Source: Desulfobacteraceae bacterium
GTDB taxonomy: Bacteria > Desulfobacterota > DSM-4660 > Desulfatiglandales > Desulfatiglandaceae
Length of the DNA stretch: 9,164 nucleotides
Reading direction: 5' to 3'
Assembly (NCBI GenBank): GCA_030632525.1
Contig: DAOVUP010000030.1
Span: forward strand, 1-9,164
The stretch's first letter is position 1. Every line of letters begins with the position of its first letter. The notes beneath the pieces were generated by a model. That model was not told the origin of the DNA. It saw only the letters and a list, made by a program, of their open reading frames with translations, and ran no database searches. Shown piece by piece: positions 1-5,940 of this stretch. Position numbers and translations under genes: made by a program.

Positions 1-1
1 C

Positions 2-376
2 CAGTTTGATTTGGAGAGCGGATATGTGATTGCTACCTATACAGGTTATGATGACAATCGTCCCATGAAGGTGAAGCATTTAGCCATATACGTCTCCTCA
101 GGTGCTCTCCCTCTATGGATCGATACGGCAAATGCCATAGTTGGTACCACTGATTTTAAGGAAGGGGTGCAGCCCGCCGATCTCGTATTTAGTCCCCTGG
201 TGCGCGCTGAGGCCAACCAGAAGGGATTTCGGAGAATCCCGGTTTCACCTATCACCGGTCTTCCAAAGAAACCTTCTAAGCAGGCCGCTGGTTCTTCTCC
301 CGACGTAACAGTGCTTGCCGAGACAGACGAGCATGGAGAAAAATTGAAACTCAAAAGGCATTTTGAGCCGTTTTAA
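2..376 (+). CDS. Penicillin-binding protein 1-type transpeptidase, C-terminal end (partial)
   Basis: The reading frame is open from the first bases of the window to a TAA at 374-376, so only the last 124 residues are present. The stretch YTGYDDNRPM followed by SSGALPLWIDTANAIV resembles the end of the transpeptidase domain of bifunctional class A penicillin-binding proteins, where a V/T-G-x-D-D-x-R-P-M motif follows the KTG box and precedes a G-x-x-A-x-P-x-W motif. Such enzymes polymerise and cross-link peptidoglycan on the outer face of the inner membrane. The catalytic Ser and KTG motifs would lie upstream and cannot be checked. The last 50 or so residues are a charged, Pro/Lys-rich tail, as is usual in this family. 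A TTG at position 11 is an internal Leu codon, not a start. The family call is from motif memory, moderately sure. Confidence 0.6.
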   Translation, partial: QFDLESGYVIATYTGYDDNRPMKVKHLAIYVSSGALPLWIDTANAIVGTTDFKEGVQPADLVFSPLVRAEANQKGFRRIPVSPITGLPKKPSKQAAGSSPDVTVLAETDEHGEKLKLKRHFEPF

Positions 377-377
377 T

Positions 378-404
378 CCACAGATTTCGCAGATTACACG
401 GATT
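378..404 (+). repeat. Three imperfect 9-bp tandem units (xCACAGATT type)
   Basis: Beginning two bases after the upstream stop codon are three consecutive 9-mers: CCACAGATT, TCGCAGATT and ACACGGATT. Each ends in GATT, and they differ at two to four positions. Short CACAGATT-type repeats just past stop codons are a familiar class of dispersed intergenic repeat in many bacterial genomes. The function here is unknown. Confidence 0.5.
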
Positions 405-453
405 GCTGTCAAATGAAGGGCAATGCGAAATTACAAAAATTGAAATTGACAAA

Positions 454-572
454 CTCGTAAAAAGTCAGAAAACACCTGTTTGTCATTCCCGCGAAAGCGG
501 GAATCCAGGAAACTCAATCACTTGTGGACTCCCGCTTTCGCGAGAGTGACGACCTTGGAGACTTTTTACGAG
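454..572. repeat. MITE-like palindromic element, copy 1 (complete)
   Basis: A 119-bp non-coding element is bounded by perfect 13-bp terminal inverted repeats, CTCGTAAAAAGTC at 454-466 and GACTTTTTACGAG at 560-572. The left half contains a perfect hairpin at 485-504 with 8-bp arms ATTCCCGC and GCGGGAAT around a GAAA loop. The right half (523-552) carries the matching inverted version (CCCGCTTTCGCGAGAG), so the whole element is an imperfect long palindrome. It resembles the widespread ATTCCC-N8-GGGAAT family (Neisseria dRS3-like and many Desulfobacterota copies). No target-site duplication is evident. It ends 19 bases before the start codon of the lipoprotein gene, so it would lie in that gene's leader or promoter region. 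A half-copy lies at 7769-7813. Confidence 0.75.
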
Positions 573-591
573 CCATTCAAAAAGGAATTAA

Positions 592-1965
592 ATGAAACAA
601 TTAGCAACGCTTCTCTTGATGTTTTTCCTGATATATGCCTCAGGGTGCGCCGTCCTTTCAAAAAGGGAGGTACCAATTGAACCCAAACCGGATGTAAGGG
701 TCCAAACGGCCCCCCTGCTTTCCACCCATACCATCGATAAAAAGATAAGCTTTCTCGAAGAAATTGTAGCAAAAGAAGACTTGTCGGAAGAGGACAGAGG
801 AATAGCCACAGATCTCCTGGGTACTTATAAACTGACAAAAAAACTGGCCCCCGATCGTCTGACAACAAAAGAATATCAAAAGCTCATTCGTTCTCTTTTC
901 AAATCAATGACCCTGATGGATGAAAGATATTTTGAGGAAAAGAGGACTACGGTTGACTATTCAAGAGCCGTTACCCTTTTCGTCAATAAGAGAGATGCAA
1001 TCATAGATTTCTATTTGCGAGGGAACTTCAAAGCTGTTATCAAACACTCTCTTGCGCTGAAAGAGATCTTCGGGCCCGACGCCCTGACAACTGAAATCGG
1101 TCTCCTATTTGCTTTATCCCTGGCAAAGGAAGGGAAATTAGAGCAGGCAATCGAGATCGGAGAGGGGATCGCCAGCGAGCTTGATCAACTTCCTGATATC
1201 ATCCAACTCCGTTCAAAAATCGCCCAATGGCAGCTTAAGCTGGGGAGAAAGAGACAGGCGGTTCATACCTATGAAAAGCTGACCGACAATCAGGATGAAA
1301 GGTTGGCCCTTATCCAGGACCTCAACAGGCAGATTAGCCGGGCCATGAAATACGATAAGAGTGATATAAGCGGATCCCCCGAGCCCAAACCTGCACCTGA
1401 CGCTGATGTTAGACAAGACGAATATAGCATTGACCAGCTTCTCAAGGAGGCTAATTTTCTGGTGCGGCAACATGCGTACAGTGAGGCAAGGGTCCTGTTA
1501 TTAAGGAAGAGGATCAAGCTCGAAGAGGGACCTGAGAGCGAAATAATTGACAGGGAGTTAGCAAAAATTGAGCAGAAAGAGGAAGAATTTGAAGAGCAGA
1601 AGCGGATCAGAGATGCTTACCTGAAACAAACCTTTGATGCGGCAAAAAGACTGATTGAGGAAGAAAAGTTTGAAGAGGCCGTCAACAAGATCGATGAGAT
1701 TAAAGACGCTCAGGATCTTAGCTCTGAATCTGTGGCATTAAGGAAGCGCGCTGTTGAAAACCATATCAACCAGGAGAGGAATAGGGCTGCAGAAATCTTC
1801 CTGGCAGCAAAGAAAACCAAAGACCCTTCCAAAAAAAAGGATCTCCTCAAATCGTCCTATGAAATACTAAATACCCTCATCGATAAATACCCGTCGTCTC
1901 CTCTAAATCAAAAGCTGAAATCTCATATAGCTATTGTAGAAAAAGAAATTGAGAGGCTTCAATAA
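592..1965 (+). CDS. Helical-repeat (TPR-like) lipoprotein
   Basis: The 457-residue protein begins with a lipoprotein signal: a Lys at residue 2, a hydrophobic run at 4-15, and a lipobox Ala16-Ser17-Gly18-Cys19. Cys19 would be lipidated, and Ala at +2 suggests outer-membrane sorting. The mature protein is almost entirely helical. Antiparallel helix pairs resembling tetratricopeptide repeats can be seen around 132-160, 170-195, 204-230, 279-305 and 345-370. A Pro-rich linker (262-271) splits the N- and C-terminal halves, and residues 318-345 are a Glu/Lys-rich probable coiled coil. Such lipoproteins usually scaffold envelope complexes, but no specific partner can be named. The ATG at 592 has an AAAGGA ribosome-binding site 5 bases upstream. 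Being next to a penicillin-binding-protein gene fits an envelope role, although the MITE-like element separates them. Confidence 0.75.
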   Translation: MKQLATLLLMFFLIYASGCAVLSKREVPIEPKPDVRVQTAPLLSTHTIDKKISFLEEIVAKEDLSEEDRGIATDLLGTYKLTKKLAPDRLTTKEYQKLIRSLFKSMTLMDERYFEEKRTTVDYSRAVTLFVNKRDAIIDFYLRGNFKAVIKHSLALKEIFGPDALTTEIGLLFALSLAKEGKLEQAIEIGEGIASELDQLPDIIQLRSKIAQWQLKLGRKRQAVHTYEKLTDNQDERLALIQDLNRQISRAMKYDKSDISGSPEPKPAPDADVRQDEYSIDQLLKEANFLVRQHAYSEARVLLLRKRIKLEEGPESEIIDRELAKIEQKEEEFEEQKRIRDAYLKQTFDAAKRLIEEEKFEEAVNKIDEIKDAQDLSSESVALRKRAVENHINQERNRAAEIFLAAKKTKDPSKKKDLLKSSYEILNTLIDKYPSSPLNQKLKSHIAIVEKEIERLQ

Positions 1966-1994
1966 AACCCCTTTATTTTGAGGAGTTATGCATT

Positions 1995-2861
1995 ATGGAG
2001 ATAGATCTTAACGAGATCAATATCATTGGTGCAGGAATTATGAGGCCGGAAGGTGTCATGGTTCAAAAGGACGGGACCGTGTTGGCCGCTGATGCCAGGG
2101 GCCAGATAGCAAAGATCAGTCCGTATGGTAAAACTTCCTTTTATGGCGATGTTGGCGGTACTCCCAATGGTATCTGCCTTGATGGTGAAGGAAATTGTAT
2201 TATAGCCAACATCGGCAATGGCCGGTGCCAATCTCTGAGCAGAGATGGAACTCACTCGGTTTTGATGACCGAGGCGGAGGGCAAAAGAATCCCAACCCCC
2301 AACTTTCCCTTTGTAGACAGCAAGGACCGGCTCTGGGTCTCCAATTCCAGTTATCGGGAGGACATCGAGGACGCGATACAGAATCCAGCCCCGGACGGAT
2401 GTATAGTGCTCATAAAAAAGGGGCGGGCCCGCATCGTGGCTGAAGGCATCTACTTTGCCAACGGTGTGGCCCTGAATGTCGATGAGAGCAATCTATATGT
2501 GGCGGCCACCACGCAAAGGGTCGTATTGCAATACAAGATCGAAACCGATGGTTCCCTTACATCGCCAGAGGTTTACGGGCCCTCTCCACTGGCTGAACTC
2601 GGGTATCCGGATGGAATTGCCTTTGATGAAGCGGGCAACCTATGGGTCACCTTCCCCGCATGGAATGCCATTGGTTTTATAACACCGGAAGAGGAGTTGG
2701 TGATGGTTCTCGAAGATCCGAGAGGCATAATTCTCAAAAGGCCCACCAATATTTGTTTTGGATGGAAAAACCTTGAAACTGCCTTTATCGGCAGTCTGGA
2801 CGGGACAGGTATTCCCAATTTCCGGGTCCCATATCCAGGAATGAAACTGGTTCATCAATAG
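1995..2861 (+). CDS. SMP-30/gluconolactonase/LRE-family beta-propeller protein
   Basis: The 288-residue protein fits the usual length of SMP-30/gluconolactonase proteins, six-bladed beta-propellers that open sugar or related lactones using one divalent metal. Residues matching the family's metal site are visible at about the expected spacing: Glu19 in RPEGV, Asn156 in YFANGVAL, and Asp206 in YPDGIAFD (compare Glu18, Asn154 and Asp204 of human SMP-30). Asn103 in PTPNFPFVDSKDRLWVS is the usual substrate-side Asn. Blade motifs such as PNGICLDGEGNCIIAN (57-72) and IAFDEAGNLWVT recur. There is no signal peptide, so it is probably cytoplasmic. The ATG at 1995 follows AGGAG by 9 bases. It starts 29 bases after the lipoprotein gene and may be co-transcribed with it. 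The substrate cannot be inferred; some relatives act on strictosidine-like or organophosphate substrates. Confidence 0.85.
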   Translation: MEIDLNEINIIGAGIMRPEGVMVQKDGTVLAADARGQIAKISPYGKTSFYGDVGGTPNGICLDGEGNCIIANIGNGRCQSLSRDGTHSVLMTEAEGKRIPTPNFPFVDSKDRLWVSNSSYREDIEDAIQNPAPDGCIVLIKKGRARIVAEGIYFANGVALNVDESNLYVAATTQRVVLQYKIETDGSLTSPEVYGPSPLAELGYPDGIAFDEAGNLWVTFPAWNAIGFITPEEELVMVLEDPRGIILKRPTNICFGWKNLETAFIGSLDGTGIPNFRVPYPGMKLVHQ

Positions 2862-2988
2862 CCGAGCCAGGCCGCACGGCTGATGGCGGATGATTTTGTC
2901 GGCCAGGCTTGTAATGGTTCCGCACTCAGATGACCCGGGTAATACTTGATTGCATCGTTAAGCAATTTAGACAATTAAGGAGGAACTA

Positions 2989-3318
2989 ATGGCAGAACAG
3001 CAACCTAAACCGACTGTGCGTGAGTTGATTGGCGATACCGCACCCAAACTCCTTGAACTTACGGAAGGAGTTCTTTTCGGCGATATTTGGGAAAGACCGG
3101 AACTTTCCAAACGCGACCGCAGTCTTATCACTGTCTCAACCTTAGTTGCGCTCAATCGCACCGACCAACTGCGATTTCATCTCGAACGTGCGCTTGAAAA
3201 TGGTGTTACAAAGGATGAAATTGTCGAGTTGATTACACATCTCGCATTTTACGCAGGGTGGCCGCCCGCGATGTCGGCTATAATAATGGCGAAGGATGTG
3301 TTTAGCCAGGACAAATGA
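2989..3318 (+). CDS. Carboxymuconolactone decarboxylase (CMD) family protein
   Basis: The 109-residue protein matches single-domain CMD-family members over nearly its whole length. Recognisable blocks are GDIWERPELSKRDRSL (31-46), LRFHLERALENGVTKDEI (61-78) and the signature HLAFYAGWPPAMSA (84-97). His64 and Glu77 sit where conserved family residues are expected. The protein has no cysteine, so it cannot be an AhpD-type CxxC peroxidase partner. It is closer to the gamma-carboxymuconolactone decarboxylase-like branch, which acts on ring-opened aromatic intermediates. Whether it truly decarboxylates is unknown, since most members are uncharacterised. A strong AAGGAGG site (2977-2983) is 5 bases before the ATG. 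It lies 127 bases after the SMP-30-like gene. Confidence 0.88.
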   Translation: MAEQQPKPTVRELIGDTAPKLLELTEGVLFGDIWERPELSKRDRSLITVSTLVALNRTDQLRFHLERALENGVTKDEIVELITHLAFYAGWPPAMSAIIMAKDVFSQDK

Positions 3319-3350
3319 GCTTTTTTATATGGCTTAAAAGGATTAACTTG

Positions 3351-3379
3351 TTGAAAATGATAACGATACTGATAATAAT
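3351..3379 (+). promoter_or_regulatory. Candidate sigma70-type promoter for the DUF2461 gene
   Basis: TTGAAA (3351-3356) and AATAAT (3374-3379) each match the sigma70 consensus at five of six positions, and the spacer is the ideal 17 bases. Transcription would start near 3386, giving a leader of about 40 bases before the ATG at 3425. The -10 is embedded in the inverted repeat at 3373-3391. Confidence 0.55.
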
Positions 3380-3391
3380 CCCAGATTATTA
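3373..3391. promoter_or_regulatory. Inverted repeat over the -10: candidate operator
   Basis: Arms TAATAATC (3373-3380) and GATTATTA (3384-3391) are perfectly complementary around a CCA centre. The repeat covers the candidate -10 and the predicted start point, a typical place for a repressor site. As RNA it would be AT-rich with a 3-base loop and weak, so a DNA-level operator is more likely than a terminator. The binding protein is unknown. Confidence 0.4.
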
Positions 3392-3413
3392 ATACGACGA
3401 AAATGAATGAGAC

Positions 3414-3418
3414 GAGGA
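3414..3418 (+). promoter_or_regulatory. Ribosome-binding site fixing the DUF2461 start
   Basis: GAGGA lies 6 bases before the ATG at 3425. The in-frame ATG six codons upstream at 3407 has no purine-rich site at a useful distance, so 3425 is preferred. Confidence 0.6.
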
Positions 3419-3424
3419 CTCCAT

Positions 3425-4114
3425 ATGGCAAATAGTCGTTATTTCGGCGCTGAAACATTTGCGTTTTTGAGGCAACTGGCCGAGAACAACAACAGGCAAT
3501 GGTTCCAACAAAACAAAAATAGGTATGAAGAGCATGTTAAGGACCCGGCCATCCGTTTCATCATCGACTTTCAGCCCTTTCTGAGAAAGATCAGCAGGCA
3601 GTTTATTGCGGACCCGCGACCAGTAGGCGGTTCGATGTTCCGGATATACAGAGACGTTCGTTTTGCGAAAGACAAGAGCCCCTACAAGATCAACACGGGC
3701 ATCCAGTTCCGTCACAACCTGGGAAAGGACGTCCATGCACCTGGATATTATCTTCATCTGGAACCGCGCAATGTATTTGCTGCTGTTGGCATATGGCACC
3801 CTGATTCCAGGACACTGGGTAAGATCCGCTATGCGATCATTGAAGACCCGTCCGGCTGGAAAAGGGCTGTGAAGAGACAAACTTTTGGGCATAAATCTCG
3901 GCTCGCCCGCATCTCGGGTCGTCGGGGTCCAAAGGGTTATGACCCCAGTCATCCTTTAATTGCAGATCTCAAAAGGAAGGACTTTATAGGAACAACGGCC
4001 CTGACTCAGAATGCTGTCGCAAGTCCTGGGTTTCCACGAGAGTTTGCAGAGATATGCAAGGCGGGAACCTCTCTTGTCAAATTTCTTTGCAATGCGATTG
4101 GACTACCCTTTTAG
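3425..4114 (+). CDS. DUF2461 (TIGR02453) family protein
   Basis: The 229-residue product carries the hallmark blocks of this family: a start of the form F-x-x-FLRQLAENNNRQWF (12-27) and the highly conserved FRIYRDVRFAKDKSPYK (72-88). Next come a HAPGYYLHLEP block (104-114), VGIWHPDS (121-128) and LGKIRYAI (131-138). Length and domain extent agree with full-length members. The function is unknown across the family and no catalytic residues are established. The dense Arg/Lys/Asp block 72-88 is the obvious candidate active or binding surface. There is no signal peptide or membrane segment. The start at 3425 is chosen on its ribosome-binding site; starting at 3407 would add six residues. It has its own candidate promoter, and the next gene begins 48 bases downstream, so read-through into the following cluster is possible. 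Confidence 0.88.
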   Translation: MANSRYFGAETFAFLRQLAENNNRQWFQQNKNRYEEHVKDPAIRFIIDFQPFLRKISRQFIADPRPVGGSMFRIYRDVRFAKDKSPYKINTGIQFRHNLGKDVHAPGYYLHLEPRNVFAAVGIWHPDSRTLGKIRYAIIEDPSGWKRAVKRQTFGHKSRLARISGRRGPKGYDPSHPLIADLKRKDFIGTTALTQNAVASPGFPREFAEICKAGTSLVKFLCNAIGLPF

Positions 4115-4162
4115 ACCGTCTAACAGGAATGGGATTCCCCAAAATTTAAAGGAGATATTAAG

Positions 4163-5002
4163 ATGACAACCAAGATGAGATGGTTGGGGACGGCATGTTT
4201 TGAGATTGTGTTGCCCGACAAACAGACAATTGTCATTGACCCTTACGTTGATGATTCGGTCAGCTCTCCAATTATGAGTGACCAGTTCGAGGGCTGCAAC
4301 TACATATTCATCACACACGGTCATTATGACCATGTGCTCGATGTTGGCAAACTGGCCCATCGTTTCAGACCAAAAATTTTCTGCAGCGAGGTCACTGCTG
4401 AATCTTTGATAACGCACCAGGGAGTGACCTCTTCTCTTATCAACAAAGTGAAGCCTGGGGATATGATTCGAGAGGAAGGCCTGACTGTCGAGGTTCTACA
4501 TGGTGTGCATGTGGATTTTGGCCGTGAATACCTGAGGCTGACCGGACGGGAATTGGGGGACGAGGGCCCCGACCCCAAGGTTATGATCAAGAGGGCCTTG
4601 ATGGCAATGATGGAGACTGACCAAATACCGGAAAAATTTCCGGAATGGATGGGCAAATATCCCCAGGGGGAGCAACTTAATTTTGTGTTTGAGCCTGTGG
4701 GCGGAAGGCGGATCTACATGGCCGGGTCTTACCCTGACCCGGAAGTCATCGAAGAGGCTAAAAAAGCGAAGGCTCATATCACCCTGTTGCAGGTCCTGCC
4801 CGGGAAGACCCTTGCAGGAATTGAAGACCAGGTCGCTCAACTGGCGATTGCCTCAGGATGCAAAATAGCTGTACCACAACACCACGATCCGCTATTACCA
4901 GGAGCCATAAAAACAGACTTATCCCAGCTAAAAAGGATAATGGAAGAAAAAGCAGACATCGATTTCATGGAGCTGGTTCCCGGGGAATGGTACAATTTTT
5001 AG
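4163..5002 (+). CDS. Metallo-beta-lactamase-fold metal-dependent hydrolase (UlaG/UPF0173-like)
   Basis: The 279-residue protein opens with MRWLGTACFEI and a strand ending IVIDPYVD (23-30), as in UlaG-like and UPF0173 metallo-hydrolases. It then carries the metal motif His52-Gly-His54-Tyr-Asp56-His57. Later metal ligands are likely His113 or His116 (VLHGVHVDFG) and His240/His241 (VPQHHDP). The usual bridging-Asp motif, G-D-T after a strand, reads MAGSYPDPE (187-194) here, so the canonical Asp is missing or displaced to Asp192. A long insert at about 120-172 is rich in Met, Lys and Glu. Family members hydrolyse lactones, phosphoesters or related bonds; the substrate cannot be inferred. AAAGGAG lies 8 bases before the ATG. 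It is the first gene of a close-packed cluster, 37 bases ahead of the next. Confidence 0.85.
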   Translation: MTTKMRWLGTACFEIVLPDKQTIVIDPYVDDSVSSPIMSDQFEGCNYIFITHGHYDHVLDVGKLAHRFRPKIFCSEVTAESLITHQGVTSSLINKVKPGDMIREEGLTVEVLHGVHVDFGREYLRLTGRELGDEGPDPKVMIKRALMAMMETDQIPEKFPEWMGKYPQGEQLNFVFEPVGGRRIYMAGSYPDPEVIEEAKKAKAHITLLQVLPGKTLAGIEDQVAQLAIASGCKIAVPQHHDPLLPGAIKTDLSQLKRIMEEKADIDFMELVPGEWYNF

Positions 5003-5039
5003 AGATTGAAAGAGACCCATTTTATTAAGGAGAGTTGCT

Positions 5040-5471
5040 ATGGCGGATGACATCATTGAACGTTACGGAGAGCGAGTGGGTTACTCTGAATCTGAACTTG
5101 AGAGGTTTCAGGAAGAGGAGCACAGGGTTAGATATTTGAGAAGGGCGGTTGAAGTTGCAACCCTTTATTCCATCGAGGCGGAGGTAATCAGATCCAGGCA
5201 CTGCAATTCCGGTTATGAAAAAGGCCAGAAATTTATCATGGACGTGGAGGGCAATTTCATCACCAAACTCTGTCCAAAAAAAATGTGTGTCTATCTCATT
5301 TCTCAATTGACTGTGCCGGTTGCGCTTATAAACGAAAGACTGAGTGAAGGTCATGAACCCAATGACTTCCACTTTATGAGATATGTGAGGTGCCTGGATA
5401 CTGGCATTGAATGTATGGGGTATGGAGAAGTCATGCTCAAAGTTCAGGCCATCCCAAGAAAAGGGAGATAA
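5040..5471 (+). CDS. TIGR04076-like cysteine-containing protein, function unknown
   Basis: This is a 143-residue soluble protein. Residues 44-138 have the shape of the small TIGR04076 family: a strand IEAEVI, a Cys with a downstream G-x-K-F (Cys55, GYEKGQKFIMD), a C-x4-C pair (Cys78 and Cys83, KLCPKKMCVYLIS), and a late strand with RCLDTGIECMGYGEVMLKV (Cys118, Cys125). These cysteines could bind a metal, but none is proven. The first 40 residues are a Glu/Arg-rich helical extension absent from typical members of about 90 residues. AAGGAGAG ends 5 bases before the ATG. It lies 37 bases after the metallo-hydrolase gene, and the next gene starts 4 bases after its stop, so it is surely co-transcribed. 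The assignment rests on recalled family pattern and is moderately sure. Confidence 0.6.
   Translation: MADDIIERYGERVGYSESELERFQEEEHRVRYLRRAVEVATLYSIEAEVIRSRHCNSGYEKGQKFIMDVEGNFITKLCPKKMCVYLISQLTVPVALINERLSEGHEPNDFHFMRYVRCLDTGIECMGYGEVMLKVQAIPRKGR
5461..5467 (+). promoter_or_regulatory. Ribosome-binding site fixing the thioesterase start
   Basis: AAGGGAG, inside the last codons of the upstream gene, is 8 bases before the ATG at 5476. The frame stays open upstream to an ATG at 5407, but the extra 23 residues overlap the previous gene and have no matching site, so 5476 is chosen. Confidence 0.65.
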
Positions 5472-5475
5472 CAAG

Positions 5476-5940
5476 ATGTCTTTCCAGCCGTTGGACCCGG
5501 ATTTTGAAAACAAGATAAAAGAGAGTTTTTACCGTCAGGAGTTTATGGATTTTATTGGAGCGGAGATCTCTGATATGGGCCCGGGGTACTGTGAAATCCA
5601 GGTCCCCTACAAAAAAGAGCTTTCCCAGCAGCATGGATATTTCCACGGTGGAGTCATCGGCACCCTGGCCGATAATTCGGGGGGATATGCTGCTTTTACT
5701 CTCATGCCCTCTGACGCATCAATACTCACTGTTGAGTATAAATTAAATCTTATTGCGCCGGGAGATGGCGAACTTCTCATTGCCCGTGCTCAGGTAATAA
5801 AACCGGGTCGTACCCTGACCATATGCAGGCCGGAGGTTTTTGTTGTCAAGAACGGGGTTCAGACCCTGTGCGCGACAGCATTGATGACATTGATGGCACT
5901 GCACGGAAAGCCGGATAGTCCAGAAGAGGGCTCAAAATGA
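5476..5940 (+). CDS. PaaI-family hotdog-fold thioesterase
   Basis: The 154-residue product has the size and pattern of PaaI/YdiI-type acyl-CoA thioesterases. The catalytic block is HGYFHGGVIGTLADNSGGYAA (53-73): HGG at 57-59 caps the central hotdog helix, and Asp66 occupies the usual general-base position. The strands LTVEYKLNLIAP (84-95) and GELLIARAQVIKPGRTLTICRPEVFV (98-123) follow the family's T-V-E-x-K-x-N-x-x-x-P and A-x-V-x-x-x-G-R-x-x pattern. Such enzymes hydrolyse acyl- or aryl-CoA thioesters as homotetramers in the cytoplasm. The acyl group cannot be told from sequence. The gene is packed 4 bases after its upstream neighbour and overlaps the next gene by ATGA, which points to translational coupling. 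The C-terminal 15 residues are polar and probably disordered. Confidence 0.9.
   Translation: MSFQPLDPDFENKIKESFYRQEFMDFIGAEISDMGPGYCEIQVPYKKELSQQHGYFHGGVIGTLADNSGGYAAFTLMPSDASILTVEYKLNLIAPGDGELLIARAQVIKPGRTLTICRPEVFVVKNGVQTLCATALMTLMALHGKPDSPEEGSK

Noticed and set aside
446..474. Perfect TTGACA at 446-451 as a promoter for the lipoprotein gene.
   Set aside because: At 16-18 bases spacing the -10 region is AAAACA-like with only about two consensus matches, so only half a promoter is present.
454..572. CRISPR-like repeat at the GCGAAAGCGGGAATCC region.
   Set aside because: There is only one unit per locus with no regularly spaced repeats or spacers, and the structure is a terminal-inverted-repeat palindrome.
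2946..2975. TTGATT and GACAAT as a promoter for the CMD-family gene.
   Set aside because: The predicted start would fall inside the ribosome-binding site, leaving a leader of only a few bases; both boxes are also weak.
3319..3350. Intrinsic terminator after the CMD-family gene (T-run at 3321-3326).
   Set aside because: The T-run directly follows the stop codon with no stable GC-rich stem before it; the only pairing is a weak CTTTT/AAAAG.
3791..3810. TGGCAC resembling the -24 element of a sigma54 promoter.
   Set aside because: The -12 TTGC is missing (TTCC at that spacing) and the site lies inside the DUF2461 coding region.
3389..3952. Minus-strand open frame of 187 codons opposite the DUF2461 gene.
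   Set aside because: The plus-strand frame has clear family motifs and a ribosome-binding site; the antisense frame shows no recognisable protein pattern.
5407..5475. Upstream start for the thioesterase, adding 23 residues.
   Set aside because: The extra residues lie within the previous gene, lack family similarity and have no ribosome-binding site, whereas 5476 has AAGGGAG at good spacing.
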